Part shown: piece after piece, positions 27,953 to 36,533 of the stretch
How positions within the stretch are numbered: the stretch's first letter is position 1
Layout: the number at the start of each line of letters is the position of its first letter
NCBI RefSeq assembly: GCF_003584015.1
Contig: NZ_QXFM01000095.1
Span: 1-64,000, forward strand
Direction of reading: 5' to 3'
Length of the DNA: 64,000 nt
DNA from: Aurantiacibacter xanthus
GTDB taxonomy: Bacteria > Pseudomonadota > Alphaproteobacteria > Sphingomonadales > Sphingomonadaceae
The notes under the pieces: generated by a model
The model's database searches: none
Seen by the model: the letters and a program-made list of their open reading frames with translations, nothing else
What the model was told of the DNA's origin: nothing
Position numbers and translations under genes: made by a program

Positions 27953-29218
27953 TCAGTCCTTGTGCAGATCCAACGTATCGAGCAGCGCGCCGGTTGCGTC
28001 GTAGGCGCGATAGGCGAGGTCGGCGCCGTCGATGTCGATCACCTGATAGGCCTGCGTGCGCGAGGCCGTCTTGCGCGCCCAGGCGAGATTGCCGACTTCG
28101 TACATTTTCGGCCCGGCCACCGAGACGACATAGGTCGCCCCCGCATCGTCCGCGCTCGGACCGTCCGGGCCGACCGCGCCGCGGGCGTAGCCATGATCGT
28201 GCCCTTGCAGCACGAGATCGACACCGTACTTGTCGATCAGCGGCTTGAGCGCATCGCGCACCTTCGGATTGTCGCGATCCGGGTCGCTCGAATAGAGCGG
28301 GAAGTGCAGGAAGATCACCGTCCAGCGGTTGGGGTTGTTGCTGAGCAGGCCATCGAGCCAGGCGACCGTCGCGGTGCGCTCGGTTTCGTTGCGGTCAAGC
28401 TGCGGTGCGTCGACCGAGATCAGGCGCAGGCCCTGATAGTCGGTGTACCAGTGCGTTTCGAGCGCCTCGGGCACCGAGGCGGGGCCGTTCTCGGGCAAGG
28501 TGAACTGCCGCCGCCACTGGCCGGTGAGCGACGATCCGGCGCGGGCGCTTTCATCCCGCACATATTCGTGATTGCCCGGCGTGGGCATTTGCGGGGTCTG
28601 GGCATAGAGGAACCCGCCAGCGGCAAACCACTCGCCCCATTCGCGATCCGAGCTGTGGCGGTTGATGAGGTCGCCCGCGTGGATGGTGAAGGCCGCGTCG
28701 CCTGCCGTGCGGAAGGCCATGCGCAGCGTGCGCGAGGCTTCCGACAGCACCTGGTTCTGCATGTCGCCCATGTAGATGAACCGGAACGGCCTGGCCTCGG
28801 CGGCGGCGGTGCGGAACTGGAACCATTCGGACCAGTGCGTCCCGTCGCCCACCCGGTAGGCATAGACGGTGTCGGGTTCGAGCCCGGTCAGTACGGCGGA
28901 GTGGTAGGCGGCGGAAAAGGCCGGATCTTCCTGCACCGCGAAGGTGGCGTCGTCGGTGATGGCCTCCTGTGTTTCGGGGTTCTGCACGAAGTCGGGCCCG
29001 GCCGTGGCGCGTGCATATTGCACAATACCGGCAAGGCCCGGTGCGCTGCGCCAGGTGATCGCCATTTCGTGCGCCGTGTCGGCGGTGAGGTTGAGGATAA
29101 TGCGCTCGGGCTGCACCGTTGCGGGCGCAAGCGCCGGGGCGGGCGCGTCCTGCGCCGCCACGGGGGCGGCGCAGGTTGCAAGAAGGGCGGCGGCGAAGAG
29201 GGCTTTGCGAATGCTCAT
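27953..29218 (-). CDS. Secreted purple-acid-phosphatase-like metallophosphoesterase
   Basis: A 421-residue enzyme with a signal peptide (to about residue 22, APVAAQ), an N-terminal fibronectin-like purple acid phosphatase domain (AHEMAITWRS, GLEPDTVYAYRVGDG) and a calcineurin-like phosphoesterase domain. Metal-binding motifs in order are YMGDMQNQ, HAGDLINR, TPGNHEY, FLHFPLYSSD and LQGHDHGYAR. It should cleave phosphomonoesters in the periplasm. The ATG at 29218 has GGAAG 7 bp upstream; an ATG at 29230 overlapping the receptor stop is possible. It is coupled to the large TonB receptor gene under the FecI/FecR pair. Confidence 0.9.
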   Translation of the reverse strand: MSIRKALFAAALLATCAAPVAAQDAPAPALAPATVQPERIILNLTADTAHEMAITWRSAPGLAGIVQYARATAGPDFVQNPETQEAITDDATFAVQEDPAFSAAYHSAVLTGLEPDTVYAYRVGDGTHWSEWFQFRTAAAEARPFRFIYMGDMQNQVLSEASRTLRMAFRTAGDAAFTIHAGDLINRHSSDREWGEWFAAGGFLYAQTPQMPTPGNHEYVRDESARAGSSLTGQWRRQFTLPENGPASVPEALETHWYTDYQGLRLISVDAPQLDRNETERTATVAWLDGLLSNNPNRWTVIFLHFPLYSSDPDRDNPKVRDALKPLIDKYGVDLVLQGHDHGYARGAVGPDGPSADDAGATYVVSVAGPKMYEVGNLAWARKTASRTQAYQVIDIDGADLAYRAYDATGALLDTLDLHKD

Positions 29219-29229
29219 GATCACTTCCA

Positions 29230-32200
29230 TCAGAAGATCAGGTTGAAGCCGAGCGAGATCGTCCGCCCGTTCTTGATATAGGCGCGGCTGGCCCCTTCGC
29301 TGCTCGACACGGTCTGCCAGTAGGTGTGCGAGTCGAACAGATTCTGCACCTGCACCTGCACCGACGACTTCTTCAGGAAGCTGCGGCGGAAGGTCAGGTC
29401 GACGAAGCTGTAGGCCTGCTCGTAGGGGTCGTTGCCGAAGTCGTTGATGCCGGCCATGAACCGCGACTGATAGTTCCACGCGCCGTAGACTTCCCAGCCA
29501 TTGCGCTCCCAGAACAGCTGGAGGTTGGCGATGGTCTCGGGCGTCTCCATCAGCGGCAGGGTATAGCCATCCGGGTGCCACGAGAGCCCCGTGGCCGCCT
29601 TCGAGCGTTGCAGCGTGACGTTGCCGCCAATGCCCAGCGAGCCGAACACGCCGGGCAGCCAGTGCAGCAGTTGCTGGCCGCTGATTTCCACGCCGTAGAC
29701 CTCGGCCCACTTGCCGTTGTTGGGCATGGTGATGGCGACGCCTTCCGGGTTCACGTTCACGCCCGCCGTGCCGTGGCGGATGTTGCTGGAGGACGAGCGG
29801 AACAGGAAGTTCTCGATATCCTTGTAGAACACCGCAATCGAGTAGGCCCCGGTGGTGCCGTTGTAGCGTTCGAGCGAGATATCGAAGTTGGTCGAACGCA
29901 GCGGCTTGAGGTCGGGATTGCCCATCTCGATGCCGGTCAGGATCCACTCGCTGGTGGGGTTCTGCACACCGTTGCCATCGGGATCGCGGTCGTAGGAGTA
30001 CTCGCGGGCCGAGCTCATGCGGGCGATGTCGGGCCGGGCAAAGCTGGTCCAGATCGCCGCGCGCAGCTTGGTCTTGCGGTCGATGTCGTAGTTGACGTGG
30101 ACCGAGGGCAGCCAGTTGGTGAAGCTGGTGCGGTCGCGGGTATAGCGTTCGCCGTTGACCGGGTCGGTGTTCCAGGCGTCGATGGTGTTGCGCGTGTTCT
30201 CCATGCGCACACCGGCGATGATCTGCGCGCGCCCGACATAGGCGGTGCCCATCAGGTAGCCCGAGATCACCCGCTCCTCGAAGGTGAAGCTGTCCTCGTC
30301 GGAGATTTCGGCCTGCGACGGGTCGACCGCGAAGCCATCGAACAGGCTGCTGTCGCCATTCTCGGCGCGTTGCAGCTCGGCCATCATGGCATCGTTGTCG
30401 AGCGTGGTGCCAAGGCGATAGTCGCCGGTATAGGCCCCGCCGAACAGGCTGGTAATCTCTTCGCCGTAGAGGTCGGAGAAGTCGGCCAGCGTGCCATCGG
30501 CGTTGAGGTCGAGGAACGAGCCTTCATAGGTGCGGCGGCGCGAGTTGTAGTACTTGGCGCCGGTGCGGATCGTGTCGAGGAAGCCCGAGCCGATCTCCCA
30601 TTCGAGGTTGGCCTGGCCCTGCCACAGCTTCTCGCTCGAACCGCCGATCTCGCCTTCGAGGCCGCTGAAGTTGTATTCGGCCGGGTCCTGCACGCCCGCA
30701 AGTCCGGCCGGGTTCAGCAGCCACTTGGGGAAACGCGCATCTTCGGCGGCCGAGAACAGCACGCCGCGATTGCCGCGCCAGCCATACTTGTCGCTGCGGA
30801 ACTCCAGTTCGTAGCCATCGTCGAGGTTGTCCTCTGACTGCGAGTAGGACACGTCGTAGTCGATCGTCACCGCGTTGAAGCGCGAGACGCCGCCGATGTT
30901 GGCCGAGGCGAGGCTGCCGGTTTCGTTCTTGCCTTCCCAGAACCGGCGCAGGCGGAAGCCAGCCGGGTCCCAGGTGCCCGACTTGCCGACCAGACTATAG
31001 GTCGAACGGGATGAGCGGTCGGCATCGGTGATGCGGCCATCCTTGTCGCGGTCGACGATCTGGGCGGTGGTGTAGCCATAGATCCGGCCCAGCGTATCGT
31101 CGAAGCCGACCACATTGTCATCCGGCTGAAGCAGGCTCGTATCGTCGCGGTTGACCTGCGAGAGGCGGGCCGAATTGCGGCTGGTGTCGTTGCGGAAGTT
31201 CAGGCGGTTGAGAAACTCGGTCTTGCGGAACCGGTTATACTGCCCGCGCAGGTGGAGGTCATGGTTGTCCGAGCGGAAATCGAGGCTCGAATTGACGCCC
31301 CAGCGCTCGACTTCGGTTTCACCGAAGCCCAGGTTCATCCCGCGCAGCACGAAACGGTTGGGGTCCCAGCCCAGCGTCTCGCTGTCGGCATACCAGGTGT
31401 CGGGCTGGTTATCGCCGTCGACCCCGTTGCGCTCGAACCGCGACTGGCGGCGGCTCCAGCTGCCCGAAACGAACAGGCCGAGCTGATCCGAGAACTGGCG
31501 CGAGGCTGCGCCCGAGAACTGACCGCTGAGCGGGGTGTCGTACTTGTCGAGCATGCTGGCCTCGCCCGACAGGCGCAGATAGGTCGGGTCCTGATCGAAG
31601 GCGGTGGGGGTGGAGATATCGACCGAGCCGCCCAGCGCGTCGCCGTCGCGGTCGGGGGTGAGGGTCTTGAAGACGGTGATTTCCTTGATCCCGTCCGGCG
31701 GCAGGACCGAGAGGCGCACGCCGCGATAGAACACATCGTCGCGCGAGCCGGCGCCTCCAAGGCGCACGCCGTTGATCGAATAGTTGTTCAGCTCGGTCGA
31801 GAGGCCGCGCACGGTGATGCGGTCGCCTTCGCCGGTGGTGGCATCGCGCACCGCGTTGACGCCGGGCAGGCGGGCGAGCGCTTCGGAAACGTTGTTCGCG
31901 GGCAGATCGCCCATGTCATCGGCACTGACGGTGTCGGAAATGACATCGGAATCGCGCTTCTTGCCGAGCGAGGCCTGTACGGCTTCGAGATAGCCGGTCA
32001 CGATGATCTCGTTGTGCTCGCCCGGTTCGACGGTCTGCTGCGGGCTCGGCGCGGTGCGGGTCGGTGCCGAACGGGCCGGAGCAGCGGCAGCGGACCGGGT
32101 CGCCCGTGCCGGGGCGGGGGCGGGATCGGCGAGCGAAACGATGATGGTGCGGCCCTGACGGCGGGTTGCGACACCTGCGCCCGCCACGATGCGAGCCAGC

Positions 32201-32457
32201 GCCGTTTCAGCCGTCAGCCGGCCCGAAATCGCGCGGCTGGTGCGGCCACGCAGCACGTCGGACGAGGCGGCGACCTGAATGCCGGTGACGCGCGAATATT
32301 CGCGCAGCGCGCTCGCCAGATCCTGCGACGGGATCGCGAAGCTGAAAGCACTTTCCCCCGAGGCGTAGGCCGGAGTCGAAACCATGGTGAGCGGAATGAT
32401 GGCGCACGAAAGTGCAAGCGCCGTGAGATTGGCGCGACCGGTTTTTGAGCGAAGCAT
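29230..32457 (-). CDS. TonB-dependent transducer-type receptor with STN domain
   Basis: A 1075-residue outer-membrane receptor. After the signal peptide (to about residue 33) comes an STN domain (FAIPSQDLASALREYSRVTG, then TAETALARIVAGAG) that signals to a FecR protein. An Ala/Pro-rich linker and the plug (NEIIVTGYLEAVQASL, NNVSEALARLPGVNAV) follow, then a very large barrel ending LGFNLIF. The GYLEAVQASL-type plug marks the large receptors typical of Caulobacterales/sphingomonads, often for sugars or phosphorylated compounds. ATG 32457 follows AAGGACAGGGACAAA; an earlier ATG at 32520 is less likely. Its partner genes suggest uptake of a phosphate ester. Confidence 0.92.
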   Translation of the reverse strand: MLRSKTGRANLTALALSCAIIPLTMVSTPAYASGESAFSFAIPSQDLASALREYSRVTGIQVAASSDVLRGRTSRAISGRLTAETALARIVAGAGVATRRQGRTIIVSLADPAPAPARATRSAAAAPARSAPTRTAPSPQQTVEPGEHNEIIVTGYLEAVQASLGKKRDSDVISDTVSADDMGDLPANNVSEALARLPGVNAVRDATTGEGDRITVRGLSTELNNYSINGVRLGGAGSRDDVFYRGVRLSVLPPDGIKEITVFKTLTPDRDGDALGGSVDISTPTAFDQDPTYLRLSGEASMLDKYDTPLSGQFSGAASRQFSDQLGLFVSGSWSRRQSRFERNGVDGDNQPDTWYADSETLGWDPNRFVLRGMNLGFGETEVERWGVNSSLDFRSDNHDLHLRGQYNRFRKTEFLNRLNFRNDTSRNSARLSQVNRDDTSLLQPDDNVVGFDDTLGRIYGYTTAQIVDRDKDGRITDADRSSRSTYSLVGKSGTWDPAGFRLRRFWEGKNETGSLASANIGGVSRFNAVTIDYDVSYSQSEDNLDDGYELEFRSDKYGWRGNRGVLFSAAEDARFPKWLLNPAGLAGVQDPAEYNFSGLEGEIGGSSEKLWQGQANLEWEIGSGFLDTIRTGAKYYNSRRRTYEGSFLDLNADGTLADFSDLYGEEITSLFGGAYTGDYRLGTTLDNDAMMAELQRAENGDSSLFDGFAVDPSQAEISDEDSFTFEERVISGYLMGTAYVGRAQIIAGVRMENTRNTIDAWNTDPVNGERYTRDRTSFTNWLPSVHVNYDIDRKTKLRAAIWTSFARPDIARMSSAREYSYDRDPDGNGVQNPTSEWILTGIEMGNPDLKPLRSTNFDISLERYNGTTGAYSIAVFYKDIENFLFRSSSSNIRHGTAGVNVNPEGVAITMPNNGKWAEVYGVEISGQQLLHWLPGVFGSLGIGGNVTLQRSKAATGLSWHPDGYTLPLMETPETIANLQLFWERNGWEVYGAWNYQSRFMAGINDFGNDPYEQAYSFVDLTFRRSFLKKSSVQVQVQNLFDSHTYWQTVSSSEGASRAYIKNGRTISLGFNLIF

Positions 32458-32516
32458 TTTGTCCCTGTCCTTGTGCTTGAAAGCATCGGGATGACGGCGG
32501 GAAATATAAAAACCCG

Positions 32517-32547
32517 ACAAAAAATTTTTGTTACATTTCAGTGAAAT
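32517..32547 (-). promoter_or_regulatory. AT-rich palindromes upstream of the STN receptor gene
   Basis: ACAAAAAATTTTTGT (32517-32531) and ATTTCAGTGAAAT (32535-32547) are two neighbouring palindromes in an AT-rich island of an otherwise GC-rich region, about 60-90 bp before the receptor start. This is the likely promoter for the ECF sigma factor or another regulator; the exact signal is not recognised. Confidence 0.35.
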
Positions 32548-32581
32548 TATTGCAGGTTTTCGACGCGGTCATGGTCTGTGC

Positions 32582-33568
32582 TCAAGAGCGTGAGACAAGC
32601 AGCTGATCGCCATCGTCTTGCCAGCGCAGGCCGTAGATCAGAGCGAGCGTGTCGAGCACTTCGCGCGGGTGATCGAGCTGGAACCGCCCCGAGATCCGCA
32701 GCGCGCCAAGGCCGGGGTCGGTGAGCACGATCGGGCTGTCCGCGCTGCGGTTCACCTGCTCGACCAGATCGTCGAGCGCGGTGTCCTGCGCGTCGAACCA
32801 GCCATCGATCCAGCCCGGTCCGTCGCCTTCCACATCGTCGAGGCTGCGCATGTGCGAGCCCATGATGGCGACCCCGACTCCGGCCGGAACGCGCCATTCG
32901 CCATTGCCCGCCTCGACATTGACGAGCCCGCGATAGACGCGAACCTCGCGCTCGCCATGATCGCGCAGGTTGATGTCGAAAGCGGTTCCGAGCACCGACA
33001 CGCTGGCGCTGCCGGTATCGACGGTAAAGCTGCGGAGCGGTTCGTGGGCGACATCGAAATAGGTCTGCCCGCGCGCCATCGTCACCTTGCGCGACCATGG
33101 GGTGATGCGCACCGACAGCTGGGTCCCGCCGCTCAGGTGCAGCTGCGAGCCGTCGGCCAGTTCCACGATCCGGTCCTCGCCGCGGGGCGCGGAATAGGTG
33201 GTGACGGGGGCGAGCGCACCCTGTGCGATGAGCGCGGCAGGCACGAGCACGATAGCGGCCAGCGCCGCCAGCCGCGCAAGGCGCTTGAGCGACCCGAGCG
33301 GCCCGCGCCCGGTCTGTTCGGCAAAGCCGGGCAGGTCGAGCTGGCCCTCGTCGTTGTCGTTGTGCGGCACGCCCGCTGTGAGCGCGCGGGCAAGGCCATC
33401 GGCGTTCCACACCGAGGCCAGACGCGCATAGCTTTCCAGGTGGCGGGGATCTTCGCTAATCCAGCGGTCGAACTCCGCTGCGATCTCGCTATCCAGCACC
33501 GGGCGGCTCATTCTCTCGATCCAACTGGCTGCCTGGTTATCGAGATCTGCCGTATCTCGCAGTCTCAT
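32582..33568 (-). CDS. FecR-family anti-sigma factor / signal transducer
   Basis: A protein of about 328 residues with the FecR layout. A cytoplasmic N-terminus (AASWIERMSRPVLDSEI, FDRWISEDPRHLESYARL) is followed by one membrane helix near residues 98-118. The periplasmic FecR domain comes next (EDRIVELADGSQLHLS, ARGQTYFDVAHEPLRSFTV, SVLGTAFDI), then a C-terminal STN-like part. It carries the signal from the STN domain of the TonB receptor to the ECF sigma factor. I chose ATG 33568 because it overlaps the sigma stop (ATGA); ATG 33577 is equally open. Confidence 0.9.
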   Translation of the reverse strand: MRLRDTADLDNQAASWIERMSRPVLDSEIAAEFDRWISEDPRHLESYARLASVWNADGLARALTAGVPHNDNDEGQLDLPGFAEQTGRGPLGSLKRLARLAALAAIVLVPAALIAQGALAPVTTYSAPRGEDRIVELADGSQLHLSGGTQLSVRITPWSRKVTMARGQTYFDVAHEPLRSFTVDTGSASVSVLGTAFDINLRDHGEREVRVYRGLVNVEAGNGEWRVPAGVGVAIMGSHMRSLDDVEGDGPGWIDGWFDAQDTALDDLVEQVNRSADSPIVLTDPGLGALRISGRFQLDHPREVLDTLALIYGLRWQDDGDQLLVSRS

Positions 33569-34026
33569 CCGTCCCATCCCGGCCGGTCTATGCCAGCCTT
33601 TTCCATTGCGCGGCGCAGGTCGATCAGGCCGCGTGTGATGTGTTTTTCCACCGCCTTCGGGCTGAGCGACAGATCCTCGCCAATGGCCTGGCAGCTTTCC
33701 TGACCCAGCCGGCGGCGGACCAGCACCTCGCGCCGCAGCCGGGGCATGCGGTTGAGACAGCGCTGGAACACCTCGACCGCGCGGCGCGAATCCATCACCC
33801 GGTCAAGCGAGGGGGTATCGCCCTGGATTTCCGGATCGGGCGCGAGGCCGTGGCGGCTGTCCCAGCGATGGCGGTCGATCAGCAGGTTGTCGGCAATGCG
33901 GAAACCCAGTGCGAACAGGCTGACGATCTCCTTTTCGCGGCTGATTGCGATCAGCCGGGCGAGCGTTTCCTGCGCAATGTCCTCGGCGATATCTATCCGC
34001 GCACCCTGCGCACGCAGATAGCGCAC
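33565..34026 (-). CDS. ECF RNA polymerase sigma factor (FecI-like)
   Basis: At least 153 residues, with sigma region 2 (DIAEDIAQETLARLIAI, FRIADNLLIDRHRW) and region 4 (LPRLRREVLVRRRLGQ-like helix, SLSPKAVEKHITRGLIDLRR). It is coupled to the FecR gene by a 4-bp overlap. GTG 34026 is the only ordinary start codon in frame, yet the frame stays open about 40 codons upstream with sigma-like sequence (PDWAEVQSGLVRYLRAQG). The real N-terminus may therefore use a rare start or be damaged. It should activate the STN receptor and phosphatase genes. Confidence 0.85.
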   Translation of the reverse strand: MRYLRAQGARIDIAEDIAQETLARLIAISREKEIVSLFALGFRIADNLLIDRHRWDSRHGLAPDPEIQGDTPSLDRVMDSRRAVEVFQRCLNRMPRLRREVLVRRRLGQESCQAIGEDLSLSPKAVEKHITRGLIDLRRAMEKAGIDRPGWDG

Positions 34027-34605
34027 GAGCCCGGACTGGACTTCGGCCCAATCCGGAATGCGTGCAGGCTCGCCCTTGGCGAGTGGTCTGGTCTCGTTAC
34101 GCGGCAGAAATCGCCCCCGATATGATCGGCCCGAAGGCTGCCGCTAGCCGCGTTTCATGACAGTTCGGCGACGATTGGAGGAGGCTGGCGCGCCAGCGGG
34201 GCGGACGCCTCTGCTTCAGGGTTTCGAAATGGGCGCTGATGGCCGCGCGTCCCCGATCGTCGGGCACTGCCACCAGCATCTGCGTGCCGGGGATATCGGC
34301 GCCCGATAGGGAGATCCTGAACGTCAAGGTCGATCTCACCATCGTCGATGGCGCGGTGCTGGTCGATCGCAGGCAGGCGCTTTCCTCTCGTTGGAAACAT
34401 GATATTCGGCGGCTACGTAACGCGCATGTAACGGCGGCTGTTGCCGTAAATAACTTACCTCTGCCCCTGTCTTCCGGCCATGAGAGCGCGAGAGAGAGGG
34501 CATTCTGACAGCTTTGGTACTTGCGTTGGCGCTGGAGTGCTGGCGCTAGGCGCCTGCGGGTTGAAATCCTTCTCCGCCAGGTACTGAAACAGAAAAAGAG
34601 TTGTC
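34027..34605. other. 579-bp region between the ECF sigma gene and the hmu-like operon
   Basis: No confident gene. The part next to 34026 continues the sigma factor frame back to a stop near 34146 without a normal start codon. A minus-strand frame at 34097-34342 (81 codons) has no recognisable similarity. On the plus strand a 35-codon frame at 34480-34587 contains LALGAC, which looks like a lipoprotein box, but it lacks a convincing ribosome site. The region must hold the promoter of the operon starting at 34606. I looked for a cobalamin riboswitch and did not find one. Confidence 0.5.
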
Positions 34606-36516
34606 ATGAGGAAGTCCTTCACCCTTGCGCCGCTGTGCGCCTTTTCCCTGCTGCTGCCTGCTACGGCACAGGCCAGCGAGGATGTCGGCGCAGCCCCCGA
34701 CCAGAACGACGAGCGCATCGTCGTCACTGCGAACCGCACGCCGGTTTCGCTCGATCAGGTCGGTCAGAGTGTGACCGTGCTGACCGAGGCGCAGATCGAG
34801 GCCAGCCAGAAGATCGGCGTGACCGAGCTGATCGCGCTGACCCCCGGCGTGCAGTTCCGCCGCAACGGCGGGCCGGGCACGGTGACTTCGGTGTTCATCC
34901 GCGGGGCCGACAGCGGCCAGACGCTGATCCTCTACGACGGCGTGCGCCTGCACGACCCGTCGAGCACCGACGGCGGCGCGACGCTCAGCGATGTCACCAC
35001 CAGCGGCCTGGGCCGGATCGAGATCCTGCGCGGCACCCAGTCGGTGCTCTACGGCAGTCAGGCCATCGGCGGCGTGATCAACATCATCTCGAAGCAGCCG
35101 AGCGAGCCGTTCGAAGCCCGGTTCCAGGCCGAAGCGGGCGAGCTGAACAGCTATCTCGTCAACGGTTCGGTGGGCGGCAAGAGCGGCGGGCTGACCTGGA
35201 ATGCCGGTGCCAGCCATTCGACCTCGGACGGCGTCTCGGCCTTTGCCGCGGGCACCGAGCGCGACGGCTACAAGAACAGCTCGCTCAATGGCCGGATCGG
35301 TTATGCCTTTTCCGACGATGTCTCGCTCGACCTGCGCACCTATTATGCGGAAGGGGATGTCGAATATGACAGCTTCAACGGCGACGGCGCCAACCGCGGG
35401 CTGAACGATAGCTGGGCCAGCTATGCCGGGGTCAACTTCCGCCTGTTCGACCGGCTCTCCAACCGCGTTTCCTATGGCCGCACCGAGATCAACCGGATCA
35501 ACCTCGACGAGACCAATCCGATCAAGCCGGTGCAGACCTTCGACGGCCATGGACGCAGCGACCGGTTCGAATATCAGGGCACCTTCGACCTGGCGGCGGG
35601 TAGCTTCGTGGTCTTCGGCGTCGAATATGCAGAAAACGAGTTCGACGGTTCCTCGGCGACGGTCAGCGTGGGCGACAACACGCTGGGCTTTTACGGCAAT
35701 GTCACGGTCGAGCCGGTCAAGGGGCTGACGCTTACCGGCGGCCTGCGTCATGAGGACCACAGCAACTTCGGCGGGGCCACGGTGGGCGCGGCATCGGTTG
35801 CCTATACGCCCAACGATGGCGAGACCGTGTTGCGCGCCAGCTATTCGGAAGGGTTCAAGGCTCCCGGCCTGTTCCAGCTCTATGCCCCCGGCTACGGCAC
35901 GCCCGATCTTCGGCCCGAAGAGTCCAAGAGCTGGGAAGTGGGCGGTGAGCAGATGTTCGGCGATTTGTTCCGGCTCTCGGCGGTCTATTTCAACCGTGAG
36001 ACCGAGAACCTCGTCTCCTATGTCGGTTGCGGTGCGATCCCCGATAATCCGCGCTGCGCCTCCGATCCCAACCTCTACGGCATTTACGCCAATCAGGGAC
36101 TGGTCGATGCCGAGGGTGTCGAGCTGGGGGCTGGGCTTGAGCTGGGCGGCCTCAGCCTCTCGGCCAACTATACCTATCTCGATGCGCAGTACGCCACCCC
36201 GGGCGATCCCAACAAGGGCAAGCAGCTGACCCGCCGGGCGAAGGACACCTTCAACGCCACCGCCAGCTATACCGCGCCGTTCGGACTGAACCTCGCGACC
36301 ACGGTGAGCGTGGTGGGCGACCACTTCAACGATGCGGCCAACACCGTGGTGGTGCCCGGCTACACCACGGTCGACCTGCGTACATCTTACCCGATCAACG
36401 ATGCGGTCGAGATCTATGCCCGCGTCGAAAACCTGTTCGACGAGGACTACCAGACCATACTCAACTACGGCGCGATGCCGCGGATGATCTACGGCGGGGT
36501 GCGGGTGCGGCTGTGA
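34606..36516 (+). CDS. TonB-dependent receptor of the chelatase operon (BtuB/HmuR-like)
   Basis: A 636-residue outer-membrane receptor of the smaller BtuB/haem type. The signal peptide ends near TAQA (residue 23). The plug shows IVVTANRTPVSLDQVGQSV, IRGADSGQTLILYDGVRL and RIEILRGTQSVLYGSQAIGG, all close to BtuB-like plugs. A 22-strand-size barrel follows and ends GGVRVRL. It heads an operon whose other genes encode a PepSY protein, an ExbB/ExbD-like pair and a periplasmic CobN-family protein, so the cargo is likely a metal tetrapyrrole (haem or a corrinoid). No haemophore or HmuY-like gene is seen beside it. Confidence 0.9.
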   Translation: MRKSFTLAPLCAFSLLLPATAQASEDVGAAPDQNDERIVVTANRTPVSLDQVGQSVTVLTEAQIEASQKIGVTELIALTPGVQFRRNGGPGTVTSVFIRGADSGQTLILYDGVRLHDPSSTDGGATLSDVTTSGLGRIEILRGTQSVLYGSQAIGGVINIISKQPSEPFEARFQAEAGELNSYLVNGSVGGKSGGLTWNAGASHSTSDGVSAFAAGTERDGYKNSSLNGRIGYAFSDDVSLDLRTYYAEGDVEYDSFNGDGANRGLNDSWASYAGVNFRLFDRLSNRVSYGRTEINRINLDETNPIKPVQTFDGHGRSDRFEYQGTFDLAAGSFVVFGVEYAENEFDGSSATVSVGDNTLGFYGNVTVEPVKGLTLTGGLRHEDHSNFGGATVGAASVAYTPNDGETVLRASYSEGFKAPGLFQLYAPGYGTPDLRPEESKSWEVGGEQMFGDLFRLSAVYFNRETENLVSYVGCGAIPDNPRCASDPNLYGIYANQGLVDAEGVELGAGLELGGLSLSANYTYLDAQYATPGDPNKGKQLTRRAKDTFNATASYTAPFGLNLATTVSVVGDHFNDAANTVVVPGYTTVDLRTSYPINDAVEIYARVENLFDEDYQTILNYGAMPRMIYGGVRVRL

Positions 36517-36533
36517 AGCGGCTCGCTCGCTAG

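Noticed and set aside
34380-34605. Cobalamin riboswitch before the TonB receptor gene
   Set aside because: The receptor is BtuB-like, so I looked for the conserved B12-box and GCCACTG elements on the plus strand and did not find them.
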